In this document: positions 54,281 through 64,000 of the stretch, piece by piece
How positions within the stretch are numbered: the first letter of the stretch is position 1
Layout: each line of letters opens with the position of its first letter
DNA from: Macrobrachium rosenbergii
Lineage: Eukaryota; Arthropoda; Malacostraca; Decapoda; Palaemonidae
NCBI RefSeq assembly: GCF_040412425.1
Contig: NC_089763.1
Location: 52,440,587-52,504,586 of the forward strand
Length of the DNA: 64,000 nucleotides
Reading direction: 5' to 3'
The notes under the pieces: generated by a model
Database searches by the model: none
What the model saw: the letters and a program-made list of their open reading frames with translations, nothing else
What the model was told of the DNA's origin: nothing
Position numbers and translations under genes: made by a program

Positions 54281-54817
54281 CGGTGACCAGACGTCCCAGT
54301 TTACCCGGGACAGTCCCATTTTCACATCAACTGTCCCAGCGTCCCCGAAAGGTCAGAAAATGTCCCGGCCTGTGGTGTTTTCCAACAAACTAATTACTTT
54401 TCCCTGGACCCATTCTGATTCATAATTTTAACGTACATCAGTTGTGCCAATTTCTTTTTATTTTTTAACAACTTGTCAACTGTTAGTAGTGACTCACTGA
54501 CAAGCTGTTTTTCATTTTATGAACATTGAAAAAGTGACATGTTCACTCTCAGATTCAGAAAGTATTAATAAATTACTCACAAAACACTTCTGGTACTTTT
54601 CTACTTTCACCTGCGATTTCTGACTAACACAAAGTAAGATTTCGGTACATCCATAACATACAGTACACTATATAATGTACATTAATGAATTTGTTCTTTG
54701 CTCTTCAGGGAAGCATGTCTTTCAGTCAATTTTCATGAACTGTTTTTGACTTTGGGGAGGTTTACCCACCCTAAAAATTCCAGGTCCCAGGTTACCCCTT
54801 GAAAAATCTGGTCACCG
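54281..54817. mobile_element. TIR DNA element, 537 bp, no transposase
   Basis: Termini CGGTGACCAGA and TCTGGTCACCG are exact inverse copies (11 bp). The left subterminal region is rich in short inverted GTCCC/GGGAC words (ACGTCCCAGTTTACCCGGGA, CAGTCCCATTTT, GTCCCGGCC). No clear target duplication (TAAAATTA versus CATCAAAA), so the family is unassigned. Confidence 0.6.
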
Positions 54818-55334
54818 CATCAAAATAGGCACCATGTTTAGTACCAGCCGCTTGGAGATGAGCGTAGAAATGCAAACAAAAGACACTAAATATCATAAAC
54901 ATAAACAATTAAAAAACATAAAAAAAGCATATATAACAGATGGTAAATATTCTGAGCATCATCTGGCAGGAACCAGGTGCAAGGTACTAGTCTTCAGTTT
55001 TACTGGTACCCCTAATGACCACGGCCCAACGGGTCGGGTCATTATCATTATTTAGGTTAGCTCGAGTTAGAGGTAGAACTAAGCAAGAGCTCCGCATCAG
55101 GTATTACTTTCGAAATTGATTTTTCCTACTATTCTGGTTGCTTATTAATAATTTACCATTACTTTTTGTCGGTCAACTGTAACTGACCTGTAATTAACAT
55201 CAGAAGTTGTACGCTGGCCATCCTGGAATGCTATTGCACATGCAAAGTGTTATAGGGGAGCTTTTGGGAAAAGTGGCGCTTCCTTTACCAGGAGGTTCAA
55301 TGGACTCCACCCCCGACTAAGTAACATGGCCTGC

Positions 55335-55358
55335 TAGGTTAGGTTAGGGTTAGGTTAG
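55335..55358. repeat. Short interstitial TTAGG-type run
   Basis: TAGGTTAGGTTAGGGTTAGG then TTAG: about four TTAGG units with one TTAGGG variant, matching the canonical arthropod telomere repeat. Too short to be a telomere. Confidence 0.6.
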
Positions 55359-56911
55359 TATAATTCCTTTTATAACCTAACAGGCTTCCCTAGCCAATTC
55401 CTTCTTGAACATATAGCTCCCAAATGACTTGCGAATGCACGAAACCATTCCACAACACCAAGGGAGTTCAGTCTTCTCCCAACATTTCCAAGGTAAAAGT
55501 TCGTTTCTGGTCCGAACTCCAATTCTACATGAGGGCTAGTACTAAACACGGCAAAACAGTGATTCATCTATGCTGTTTCACCGTCTTTAGTACTAGCCCC
55601 TGGGCAGTCAAATGTAGGCCTATTTTGCCATGTTTAATACTAGCCCCTGGGGGATCAAATGTCCCCAGGTGCATTTCACAAAATTGAAACTTAGAAAAAA
55701 CCCTGAATTACTTACATATATTTTATTTTTAAGATAAATATTAGTTTACAAGAATTATGTATATACCATATTTTTTCATTCTTTCATGAAGATTCGAAAA
55801 TATAATAAAAAATCGAGTTGGGATGTTCTGACAAGAAATGAAAATTATCTGTTTCCAAAACCTGTGTTCCCAAAGGGTCCCAAACCATGTTGGGTAGATA
55901 TGAGATTTATAATAATAATTGACCAACAATAAAAACCACCACCTTCATCAGCAACACTAAATGTAAAGACTAGGAAAGATCAATGGTAATTCTATATGTT
56001 AGCTCCGCGCCTGTTTTTACCTTTTCAACTGGTTTTTTCTACACTTTTAGGGGTCCTGATACTGGCGGTGCATCTGTTTGCTGTCGGCCAAATGGAATGT
56101 CCCTTTGCCATGTTTAGTAGTACCGGGGTTTACCCAAACGTTAACAAGTTATTGCACTTGCCGGATGGGATATGAACCGTTCGAAACAGACGTGCCGTGC
56201 TCTGTCTTGTGAGGATCGCGTATGGAAACCCCTTGTTGGATGGACTTCTGGGGTTAATAACTGGTTAATTACACTCGAGCGCCAAAAATTAAAGGTAAAT
56301 TCATAATTAGCAACCAAAAAACTGTAGAAAAGTTAGAAGGCAGTCATGGCAAAAGTCTGTGCAGAGCTCTTGCGGAGCTACTATATAGTTCTATGGCACT
56401 GACGTTTTCTATGTTATTTTACTTGCTTTACAAGAATTTTGTAATATTTTTGTCGGCCGGCTGTGACTAAGCTGTTATTGACCGAGATCAATTTCCATGG
56501 CAAAAGTCTGTGCAGAGCTCTTGCTTAGAAATACCAAGTTAGATGTCAATGCTGACTGAGGCTACTCAATGATCCTTCATACACAAGATTGGAATAGGCT
56601 GAGGCTACCAATGATCCTTCTGATTGGCTACCTTCAAGCCCCTAGGTCTAGGACTGGAATGCTAAAAAATCATTAACCTACTGCTGAAGTACCTCAATGA
56701 AGTCAAAGCCTTTCTTCATATTTCGGTGTCTCCAATGATAGCCAACTTGCAAATAAAAATACCAAATAAATCTATGGCCGTAGATCTACCAAACATCCTA
56801 TGGTACAACCTACGAACACGTCCAGCCACCAGGCCAAAGACCAGCCAGGCTACAAAAGATTCTATTTAGCTGCTCATTAAACAATCAACTGCCGTGGGCT
56901 GAGTTACTTAC

Positions 56912-57400
56912 CTTTAGCGTCATCTAGGACCCGTAAATTGTGACATGACAAATGATACTTTTCTTGTTACACTCCCCAATATAAGAGGAGTATCCTATTC
57001 AAGCAGCGCAGCAACTCTCGTCACCCGTACACAACGAGATCTGAGACGAGAATGACAATATTTGATGGTATTTAAATTTGCGCTACATTCATATTTCCAT
57101 AAGCTGTAACTTTTTAGTGCATTGAAATATGAAAATGTAATATACCAAATGATAATTTTAATGATTATTTGATCACCAGTCGTGAATTTAATTTCTTCGC
57201 GAATATAATGATACACCAAAACAACTTGTAAACAAAAGGGATACCTGCCTAGTCTTCTGATAACGACGAGCCTATTAACAATATTGATTATCAAATATCT
57301 TCTTATAGATCCTCCTGTACACAAGCTTAAATGAGCCCCATGTGACGGCCAAAAATATCCCTATGAAAGGTGAGGCTACCTTCATACTGATACTTCCTCT
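56912..57400 (-). promoter_or_regulatory. Candidate 5' non-coding exon/promoter region of the PKDCC-like gene
   Basis: On the minus strand a strong donor, GCTAAAG|GTAAGTAAC, lies at 56,912/56,911. It is about 8.7 kb upstream of the acceptor at 48,169, which needs an upstream untranslated exon. The roughly 450 bp on its 5' side are relatively repeat-poor. No clear TATA box, initiator or CpG cluster settles a start site, so this is inference from one splice signal and position; the 5' limit is arbitrary. Confidence 0.25.
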
Positions 57401-58560
57401 GCTAAACCGGAGGTCAGATTGCAAACAATCGAATCATCATCGATATCCCTGTTTATTTGTGAACCTCTTTTTTAGTTAAACGCGCCTGTCATTTGCTAAG
57501 CTGTAGTTTCCATAAATTATTTTTTTAAATAATTATCTTTTCTATATCGTAACTACTTCTGAAATTATGTCTTTAATTTCGTCGTGAATATCTCCAAGGT
57601 TTCGCAGTTTAAAAGTTCTCGAACCACTTACCGAATATTTGGGTGCTGTGTGGCCTTAAGCGCTTCTTTTTCTTTTTATCAAAATTCCATTTTTTTATCT
57701 CCATTTACATGCATCAAGACGATTACGTGTCACACTTTCAGAAGTATATTACTCTGGGATTTCTCGTAGATTCTTTTCGGTTTCATATTCCTCATCGCAA
57801 TTAAATATCTATTTCTGTCGTCTTGCTTAATAGGATGCCAACGAAGCTCATTTACGATAGACGGAGCCTCATAATGCCTGGAATTTCTTCAGTATTAATG
57901 TGTAACGTCATCAGTGAATAGTTTTTGGATTAGTGATAGTAGTCTATAAATGGAGTTGCAATAATTATGTGCACACACATAGAACTGCTCGAAAATTTTC
58001 GTTATGAAACCTACATTTCTTTGGTGGCCCTGTTCTATTTACACCCCATTTAGCGTTTGACTAGTATCTCGCGTATCTAATTCTTAACTATTTCCACCTC
58101 TGTTATTTGTGTTCACAGCTTTAAAATCTAGTGTTGACAATTTTTAATCATACTAATACTGTTTCTGCTTTATATTCTTTTGGTTTCAGTCTTTTCCTGT
58201 CCATCCAACTATGTTCTTTGCTGAGATTATATCACCCATAACCTACTAAAGAACCATGTAACATCTAAAAATGATTTTACTTGGTTTTTAATATTAATCC
58301 ACCGTGAACATACTAACCAACTGTGTACGCTATATAATAAATTATGCAAGTCTAAGAACACCGACCTGTGGTAGGCTACTCCCCTTGAGAAAGATTTGGT
58401 TGCAGATTAACTATTTTCTGTTCTCACTTCAAAAGTTTAAAAGTTGGACAGACAGGAGAGTAAATCATTTTGATATTTTATCTACAACACTTATTAGTTT
58501 GTAAAGTCCCTGCTCAACGGGTTCTCTATGGTGAACCTCCCGTTTTCTACGGTGCCTTCA
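57401..58560. other. Unannotated sequence, nothing recognised
   Basis: No coding segment or repeat could be supported. Confidence 0.3.
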
Positions 58561-58564
58561 CAGC

Positions 58565-58806
58565 TGACCCGAGGTCGCACTTGCACACTTACATTATTGT
58601 GATTTGTATATTTATTACCTGTTCATTTGCCCTTATACACAGTATATGTGTCTGTGTCAGAGTATTTTTTGTGTCCAATTAGCTGTGCTGTTGTTAATCA
58701 TCATGTTGTCTATATGTAGGCCTACCTGTCCTGTTTTGTGTAGAGAAATAGTTTGACCTCGGGTCACTTGTAAATTTTGTACTGACGTCTGCGTATACGC
58801 AGACGT
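58565..58806. repeat. Inverted repeat pair and adjacent 22-bp perfect palindrome
   Basis: TGACCCGAGGTC at 58,565-58,576 is repeated as its exact inverse GACCTCGGGTCA at 58,755-58,766, enclosing ~178 bp. A perfect 22-bp palindrome (ACGTCTGCGTA and its inverse) lies at 58,785-58,806. May be an unknown small MITE; no target duplication is identified. Confidence 0.5.
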
Positions 58807-59129
58807 CCGAACGCCGCTTTACAAGCCGGTAGCTTCATCAATAAACTATTAGGACCGGACAAGGAATATGGCTTTAGATCATCATGAGCTAGCATACTAG
58901 GTACCTGTGCCTACTACTCAAATTCTTCTTTTTTCCCATCGTTGGCCTCTCCCACTAGCCAACACTCACTGCTATCACACTTTTATCCTCATCTGATGGG
59001 TACCTTAGGGTTCAAAGAGGTTGCAACCTTGCCTGTTAAATCTTTCACTTCAAAATCACCCCCACCAAAATCACTTTCGTGCATCATAATAAAGTTTTCA
59101 TCTAACCTACCCATCTCACAGACTCACCA

Positions 59130-59215
59130 TCAACATAGAGTTACGGGCTGCTCTAGGAGCAAGAGCCCGTGCTGGCACAAGGCCAGCTAAACCTGAAACA
59201 ACAACAACATCAATA
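59130..59215 (+). repeat. Short retroposon 3' end with AAC-rich tail
   Basis: GGGCTGCTCTAGGAGCAAGA, GCCCGTGCTGGCACAAGGCC, AGCTAAACCTGAAACAACAA: a GC-rich hairpin-forming segment followed by an (AAC)n-like tail, typical of a SINE or LINE 3' terminus. Family assignment is uncertain and the 5' limit is unknown. Confidence 0.4.
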
Positions 59216-59532
59216 AACTAGCAGTAGCCTACCTGTCTACCTGCTCTTTCTTTAGCACCTCTCACAAGTTATTGTTTGTCTCATTAGCTCATGCAGTTCT
59301 GCTCCAAATGTAGCCGTTAACAATAATGCTGATAATGTACATCTACCATATTTCATGTATTTTAATGGGTCGTATATCACTGACCATCATTAGTGCTGTA
59401 TCTGCGCAATGATTTTTTAAAGATTGTATATGGTGCATAAACCAACCACATAATCATCTATATATAATTTATTTATCGAAAAAGTTTCTTATTGTAATGT
59501 TTACCTTAAAAATTTTTAGTGTATGTTTATGT

Positions 59533-59604
<72 letters not shown>
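59533..59604. repeat. (GA)36 microsatellite
   Basis: Uninterrupted GA run of about 70 bp. Confidence 0.95.
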
Positions 59605-59608
<4 letters not shown>

Positions 59609-61187
59609 CTTGTAAGTTCAAACATCTTAGACCAAGAGTGCAGAAAGTAACTGGAATGAAAAGGGTCAGTGCATAGAACTATTAAGCAATAAACGCTATT
59701 TTACGGCATATGAATGCACTTTTTAATGTTGGAGGTATTGAGGTACCATGGACTACTTCAGAAGAACGAAAAATTGGCATGTAGGTCATTCCCAAAATTG
59801 GTCAATTGTATGAAGGTAAGACCCTCCAAAGAATTTAGAAATCACAAGAGTATTATGAATTACATATACTGAAAAACTAAAAAAAAAAAAATGAACTTAT
59901 ATCATCAACCATACTGTACAAGAGAAAATGCAACATTAAGTAATCTGAAGCTGGGTCATTAAAACGACAGACTTAACCTTTACTGTAACTAATAAGTCAT
60001 TTCAAAATAGCTGGTACAGACAAATCATTAAGTAAAAAACCTGTGTCACAACTGCTCTACAAAATAAGTGTGCAGTTGTGTGTGTGCTTTTCTATTTTGT
60101 CATCCGCAGTTCTTGATTTTTTTTATTTCTATGAATGAGACAAATGAAACTGAATAAGCCACTATATTTTGAAGATCTTGAATGTATTTATCTAGTTCCC
60201 CTTATTTCTTAGGGAAAAGTTCACTAGGTTCAAGAACAATTCGGTTAAAGGACAGCCTTCTGCAATAAGTTCAATATATATACCGGTATACATGTTTGTG
60301 TGTATGTGTGTAACAGCCAATTTCTCATCTTTTACCCTTGCAGTTTTGAATTTTATGCATGGAAGTAGGGAACTGTGTTTACTGAAAAAAATTGTATATT
60401 CTCAGCTATCATACCATTACATGGAAATGGCTTCACTGCATCGGAGCCAAATCATGCACTTTGGTTTGATAGCAGTTAGAATTTCAATTTCAAAGTATTC
60501 CTTATAGAGGCAGGCTAACAGGGGGGAATTGTAGGTAGTTCATGCTTCCACCAACTTTTCGTTTGTACAAAATATCATTAAAAAAAAACATGCCATTGTT
60601 ATACAGAGCTTAATTAATGTGTTTATTATATCAATGCCCACAGGAAAATGGTCTTCTTAAGGTAGTAATTTTGTACTTAGGAAACTCAGTACGTCGTTTA
60701 TTGGGACCCTTGTGAATAATGATCGCATTACCAGACTGAAAAGCTGTTTACTATTTACAGGAATATTTACTGAATTCCTGAACAAAGCTCATTGCGTATT
60801 TTACATGTGCAGAGGAATAAGTACCTAGGAAGGGTAACAGCAAAGCTGCTAACCATTTTGATGAATATAACAATACAACATAATGTAGAAAAAATATCAG
60901 GCAAGGAACAATAAAAATCTTAAGTGCTACAAAACCCATTTCATTAACAGATAAACAAGTTTTCTTTTTTAACAAGAATAATATATTACTGTCAAGCTAT
61001 GCCCAGCATTATGCATAACAGCATAATTTACACACATCACAATAATAATAACATACAGGACGAATTTTACAGATTGATTATAATTTCCTTTGCTCAATTA
61101 GCGTATCATGAAAAGAATATTACATGAGGTTGAAAGAGTACATTAATTTTTAACAATATCTTCATGTACGATGGTTTCCTCTGTAAA
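59605..61187. other. AT-rich sequence, nothing recognised
   Basis: Short open frames only; no domain, repeat family or splice structure can be supported. Confidence 0.3.
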
Positions 61188-61723
61188 CTAATATACAACT
61201 ATATAAGTTACTGTATATTTTATGAAATGCATGTTTAGTAACTTGCAAAAATCATCTTTTGCAAGTCCACTTCTTTTACTTAGAATGAACTTGTGCTCTC
61301 TGGCCTTAAAATTTTTATGTCTTTTTTGATGCCTTGAAAGCTTAAGGTATTCATTTCCTCTTTTAGTGGTTGTCGCAGTAAGCATCATTTGTGCAACAGA
61401 ATGTACTCAAAGTTCTTGTTTTTCAAAGATTTTGAAGTTCTTTGTTTGTTTTCTTTAAACGTATTATATATCTTACTTTATCCATGGATTTTTTCCTGTG
61501 CATTTTTCCTTCCTGTGATGTCTTCCCTTTCAAGTAAAGTTTCTTGCCTTGTTTTTTTGCAGTTCTTCCACAGCAGGATCCATATCTGCAACAATCTTCT
61601 TAGTTTCTCTTTTATGTCTCTTATCTTTAAGCCTCTCCCTCTGGTATGGCTTATATGAACACTGATGAAGAGAGTGCAGGTGCTCTTTATATGGACAAGA
61701 CATGGTTGTCCATAGAAAAGCAC
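61188..61723 (-). pseudogene. Possible retrocopy of a lysine-rich protein (unidentified)
   Basis: Across two or three minus-strand frames there is coherent basic sequence: YQRERLKDKRHKRETKKIVA, then DMDPAVEELQKNKARNFT, a stop, KGRHHRKEKC, and after about 150 nt MLTATTTKRGNEYLKLSRHQ, KRHKNFKAREHKFILSKRSG. Composition (Lys/Arg/Glu-rich, no transmembrane part) suggests a nucleolar or RNA-associated protein, but I do not recognise it. Stops and frame changes suggest a pseudogene; a chance A-rich frame is the alternative. Confidence 0.25.
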
Positions 61724-62538
61724 ATTGTTTCTGATCTAGTCCTGAGGTGTTATAGTAAAGTCTGCCTGTTGTCTTCTCTCATCACCAACATTACAAGCAT
61801 TCTTTGAAAGGCCTCATTTTATATCAGCAGTGCCATGTAAATTACCAATGTAGATTTAAAACAGATGGAAGGTGTCAGTGTTTTATTTGTCAGTCTGCAT
61901 TATTGTCTGTGAAGACTTAGAGCCGGGATGATTAATTTACCACCAACATTCCTAGGTGCTCTTGATGACTGGAAAACTTCCCATTCATCAGTTGTAGATT
62001 CAAGTAACAGATGGTAGAAGGTAGACCATGTGCCAAGTAGCCAACACTTTTAAATTGTGCATGCCTTGCAACAGCTTATTAAATATCTATCCTTACCTGT
62101 GATAGGATTGTAGATGAGGCAATGCATATGCCATGTTCTTTTCTCTTTATTATTTGAAATTGTGTATGTTAATCATAAATAGCTTACGATGAGTTCTTTT
62201 ATTCAATCTAGTCATCACATAACTTCCTTTCTCTATGACATTTTCCATTTGAATGAAGAGTTTGGCATCATTTGTAAATGGTGCTAATCCAGATTTAATC
62301 CTATAAAGTATGCTAGAGTAACTAGAGTACAGATGATACTGCAGAAAAAAGGGCATGTTTTACTATACACAGTTGATTACAATGCAACTAAGCAATAATT
62401 TATGTTAGTGCTCAATAGTGTAACTGTCCTGTGATTTTACCATTGAAAGTTTTGAGTAAACTTTCCATGCAACACTAGAAAATTTCTTTTGATTCTCTGT
62501 TGATGTAGTATCTTTGCAGATGAGCGTGAGCTTAGTAT

Positions 62539-63964
62539 GTGGAATCTAAAGAATTGCTAGCTGATAATCTATATGCATGTAGGAAGCAGTTAGGTACCTG
62601 CAATGCTCTTTTAGACTTGACATGCCATTTTCAAGAGAACCTGGATAAGGGTTTCGAGTGCAGAGTAATTCAAATACATTTTAGTGCTGCTTTCGGTTTA
62701 GTAAATCACAAGGAACTTATTTATAAACTTCAGAATCTTGGAGTGGATGGATACATTTTAAGGTTACTGTACAGTACTTCAAGATTTCCTTACAGGTAGG
62801 CTGCAGTGAGTTGCTGTTGATGGTTTCTTTAGTGAACCAAGACCTATTTTGTCTGGAGTTCCACAGGATAGTGATCTTGGTCCACTATTATTTTTGGTAT
62901 ATACAAGCAATGTGGTTGTTGGCCTGGAGAACAAGATTGTTCAGTATGCTGATGATACAATACTTGTGGGTGTAGTAAAGTCTCCACTTATAAGAAATGA
63001 AGCTGCCCTCAGCCTCAGTTAGGACATGGACTGGGTCAGTGAATGATGTAGTTGGTGAGGTATGAGGCTGAACTCTAGTAAAATAAAAATGATATCGATT
63101 AGCAATCTCGTACAGATTTTCCACCCCGTCCTTCCCTTCAGGTGGATGGTACTTTGTTGAATGAGTCTGAAGTTTTAACTATTCTAGGTGTAACTTTTGA
63201 CTCATCTTACTTTTGAGAAACATCTAATGAAAGTTTCAGCAAATACCACACGAAAGTAAGGTATTGTTCGTAAGGCCTCATATATTTATAACAGTCATAA
63301 AATTAATGCAACCTGTTTTAGGTCATTTGTGCTTCCTTTACTACAGTGGTTCCCAAATTTTTTGGTATCGTTACCCCCACCAGTAGTGTGATAGATTACC
63401 ATTACCCCTACCCCGTTCTTTTTCAGCCTTGTTTAGTTAAAATATAATGGAAAGAAAAATATTGGAATACTCAATTTTTAATGCATTTTATATATGTAAG
63501 AAATTAATTTTACTTTTACTCAAGTCTAAAGAAATAAAGAATTTAGATTTTACACATTATTCAACAAAAAATTGAAATTAAAGCATGATTACTTTTATTA
63601 CAAATTGGAATTGAAGATGCCTCGTTACCTGCAAAAACAGCTTCATTACCCCCAAGGGGGTAATTACCCCCAGTTTGAGAACCACTGCTTTACTAGAATA
63701 TTATTCTCCAGTGTGGATGTCTACTTCTGACAGAGATTCATCTCTTTTAGATCGAGTGGTTCGTGGTGATGGGTTTCTGTTTACTAATATTAGCAGTTAT
63801 GACTTGGACCATTGACGGATGGTCTTGTTTGTCACTTTTTCATAAGTTATATTTTAATAGAGATCTTTCACATTCACAATTGATCCCTGATTTCCTTTTC
63901 CTGTCAAGAGCAACCAGATTCGCTGAACAGCAGCACCATCATGCAGTAAATGTGCCTCATTCTT
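62539..63964 (+). pseudogene. Jockey/CR1-like non-LTR retrotransposon reverse transcriptase, interrupted
   Basis: The translation shows RKQLGTCNALLDLTCHFQEN, CRVIQIHFSAAFGLVNHKEL, IYKLQNLGVDGYILRLLYS, then (frame-shifted) SGVPQDSDLGPLLFLVYTSN, GLENKIVQYADDTILVGVVK with the YADD catalytic box at about 62,946. VDGTLLNESEVLTILGV follows in another frame. Palm motif A reads HFSAAF where family members have DFSAAF, so its aspartate is lost. After FRSFVLPLL the frame is cut by a MITE (63,344-63,687) and resumes YYSPVWMSTSDRDSSLLDR. It reaches a position near the right edge. Dead copy. Confidence 0.8.
63344..63687. mobile_element. hAT-type MITE, 344 bp, with 8-bp target duplication
   Basis: Ends CAGTGGTTCCCAAATTTTTT and CAGTTTGAGAACCACTG are the typical hAT/Charlie termini. 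The 8-bp duplication CTTTACTA lies at 63,336-63,343 and 63,688-63,695. Subterminal GTTACCCCCACC and AAGGGGGTAATTACCCCC are inverse related. No ORF. It sits inside a LINE reverse transcriptase frame. Confidence 0.93.
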
Positions 63965-64000
63965 GAACTTCTCAGTTCCAGAGGTCCTTTATTCCTTATA

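Noticed and set aside
55335..55358. Telomere or telomere fusion
   Set aside because: Only about four TTAGG units inside ordinary unique sequence; too short.
1..64000. tRNA, rRNA and other structured RNA genes
   Set aside because: No A/B-box pair with cloverleaf or rRNA core sequence was recognised by eye; a covariance-model scan would be needed to exclude degenerate ones.

Overview
This is a eukaryotic, AT-rich, intron- and transposon-dominated window, most likely from a decapod crustacean or a close arthropod relative. The evidence is spliceosomal exons of a metazoan-specific secretory-pathway kinase, a short interstitial run of the arthropod telomere unit TTAGG, abundant (GA)n/(CT)n microsatellites, and a very high load of DIRS-type tyrosine-recombinase retrotransposons. 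The taxon is inferred. There are no bacterial genes, operons or CRISPR arrays.

The one host gene I recognise is on the minus strand and occupies most of the window: a homologue of PKDCC/VLK, the secreted-pathway tyrosine kinase. Four coding exons chain together with compatible splice phases: 47,986-48,169 (start codon and signal-anchor segment), 28,196-28,295 (start of the kinase fold and glycine-rich loop), 17,091-17,256 (VAIK lysine and helix C) and 7,569-7,706 (hinge). The catalytic loop and C-terminal exons are not visible and should lie beyond the left edge. A 5' non-coding exon must lie upstream of 48,169; a donor at 56,911/56,912 is a candidate.

The introns are filled with mobile DNA. 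Six DIRS-like copies are seen: A (1-~5,960, cut by the window edge), B (~11,811-15,425), F (~19,248-21,828, decayed), C (~30,671-36,785), D (~37,654-45,137) and E (~48,211-49,575, internally deleted). B, C, D, E and F keep the DIRS hallmark of an inverted terminal repeat plus an internal complementary region (ICR) that fuses the complements of both termini. Coding order on the minus strand is gag, reverse transcriptase, RNase H, tyrosine recombinase. All coding parts carry stops, frameshifts or lost catalytic residues. All six lie in the same orientation as the host gene. A weak further recombinase remnant lies near 22.5 kb.

Other repeats: four Tigger/pogo-like TA-flanked MITEs with CAGTAAACCCC-type ends (one split by a 1.59-kb TTAA-flanked element with a small non-transposase ORF); a 380-bp satellite-like array at 8.9-10.9 kb that becomes scrambled; several other TIR elements; two non-LTR retrotransposon remnants (50.9-51.5 kb and 62.5-64.0 kb, the second interrupted by a hAT-type MITE with a clean 8-bp target duplication); and minisatellites.

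The most interesting points are the outward-facing consensus splice donors inside the DIRS terminal repeats, one of which (element E) lies about 85 nt upstream of the acceptor of the start-codon exon; the uniform sense orientation of the DIRS copies; and the unidentified small ORF in the TTAA element.
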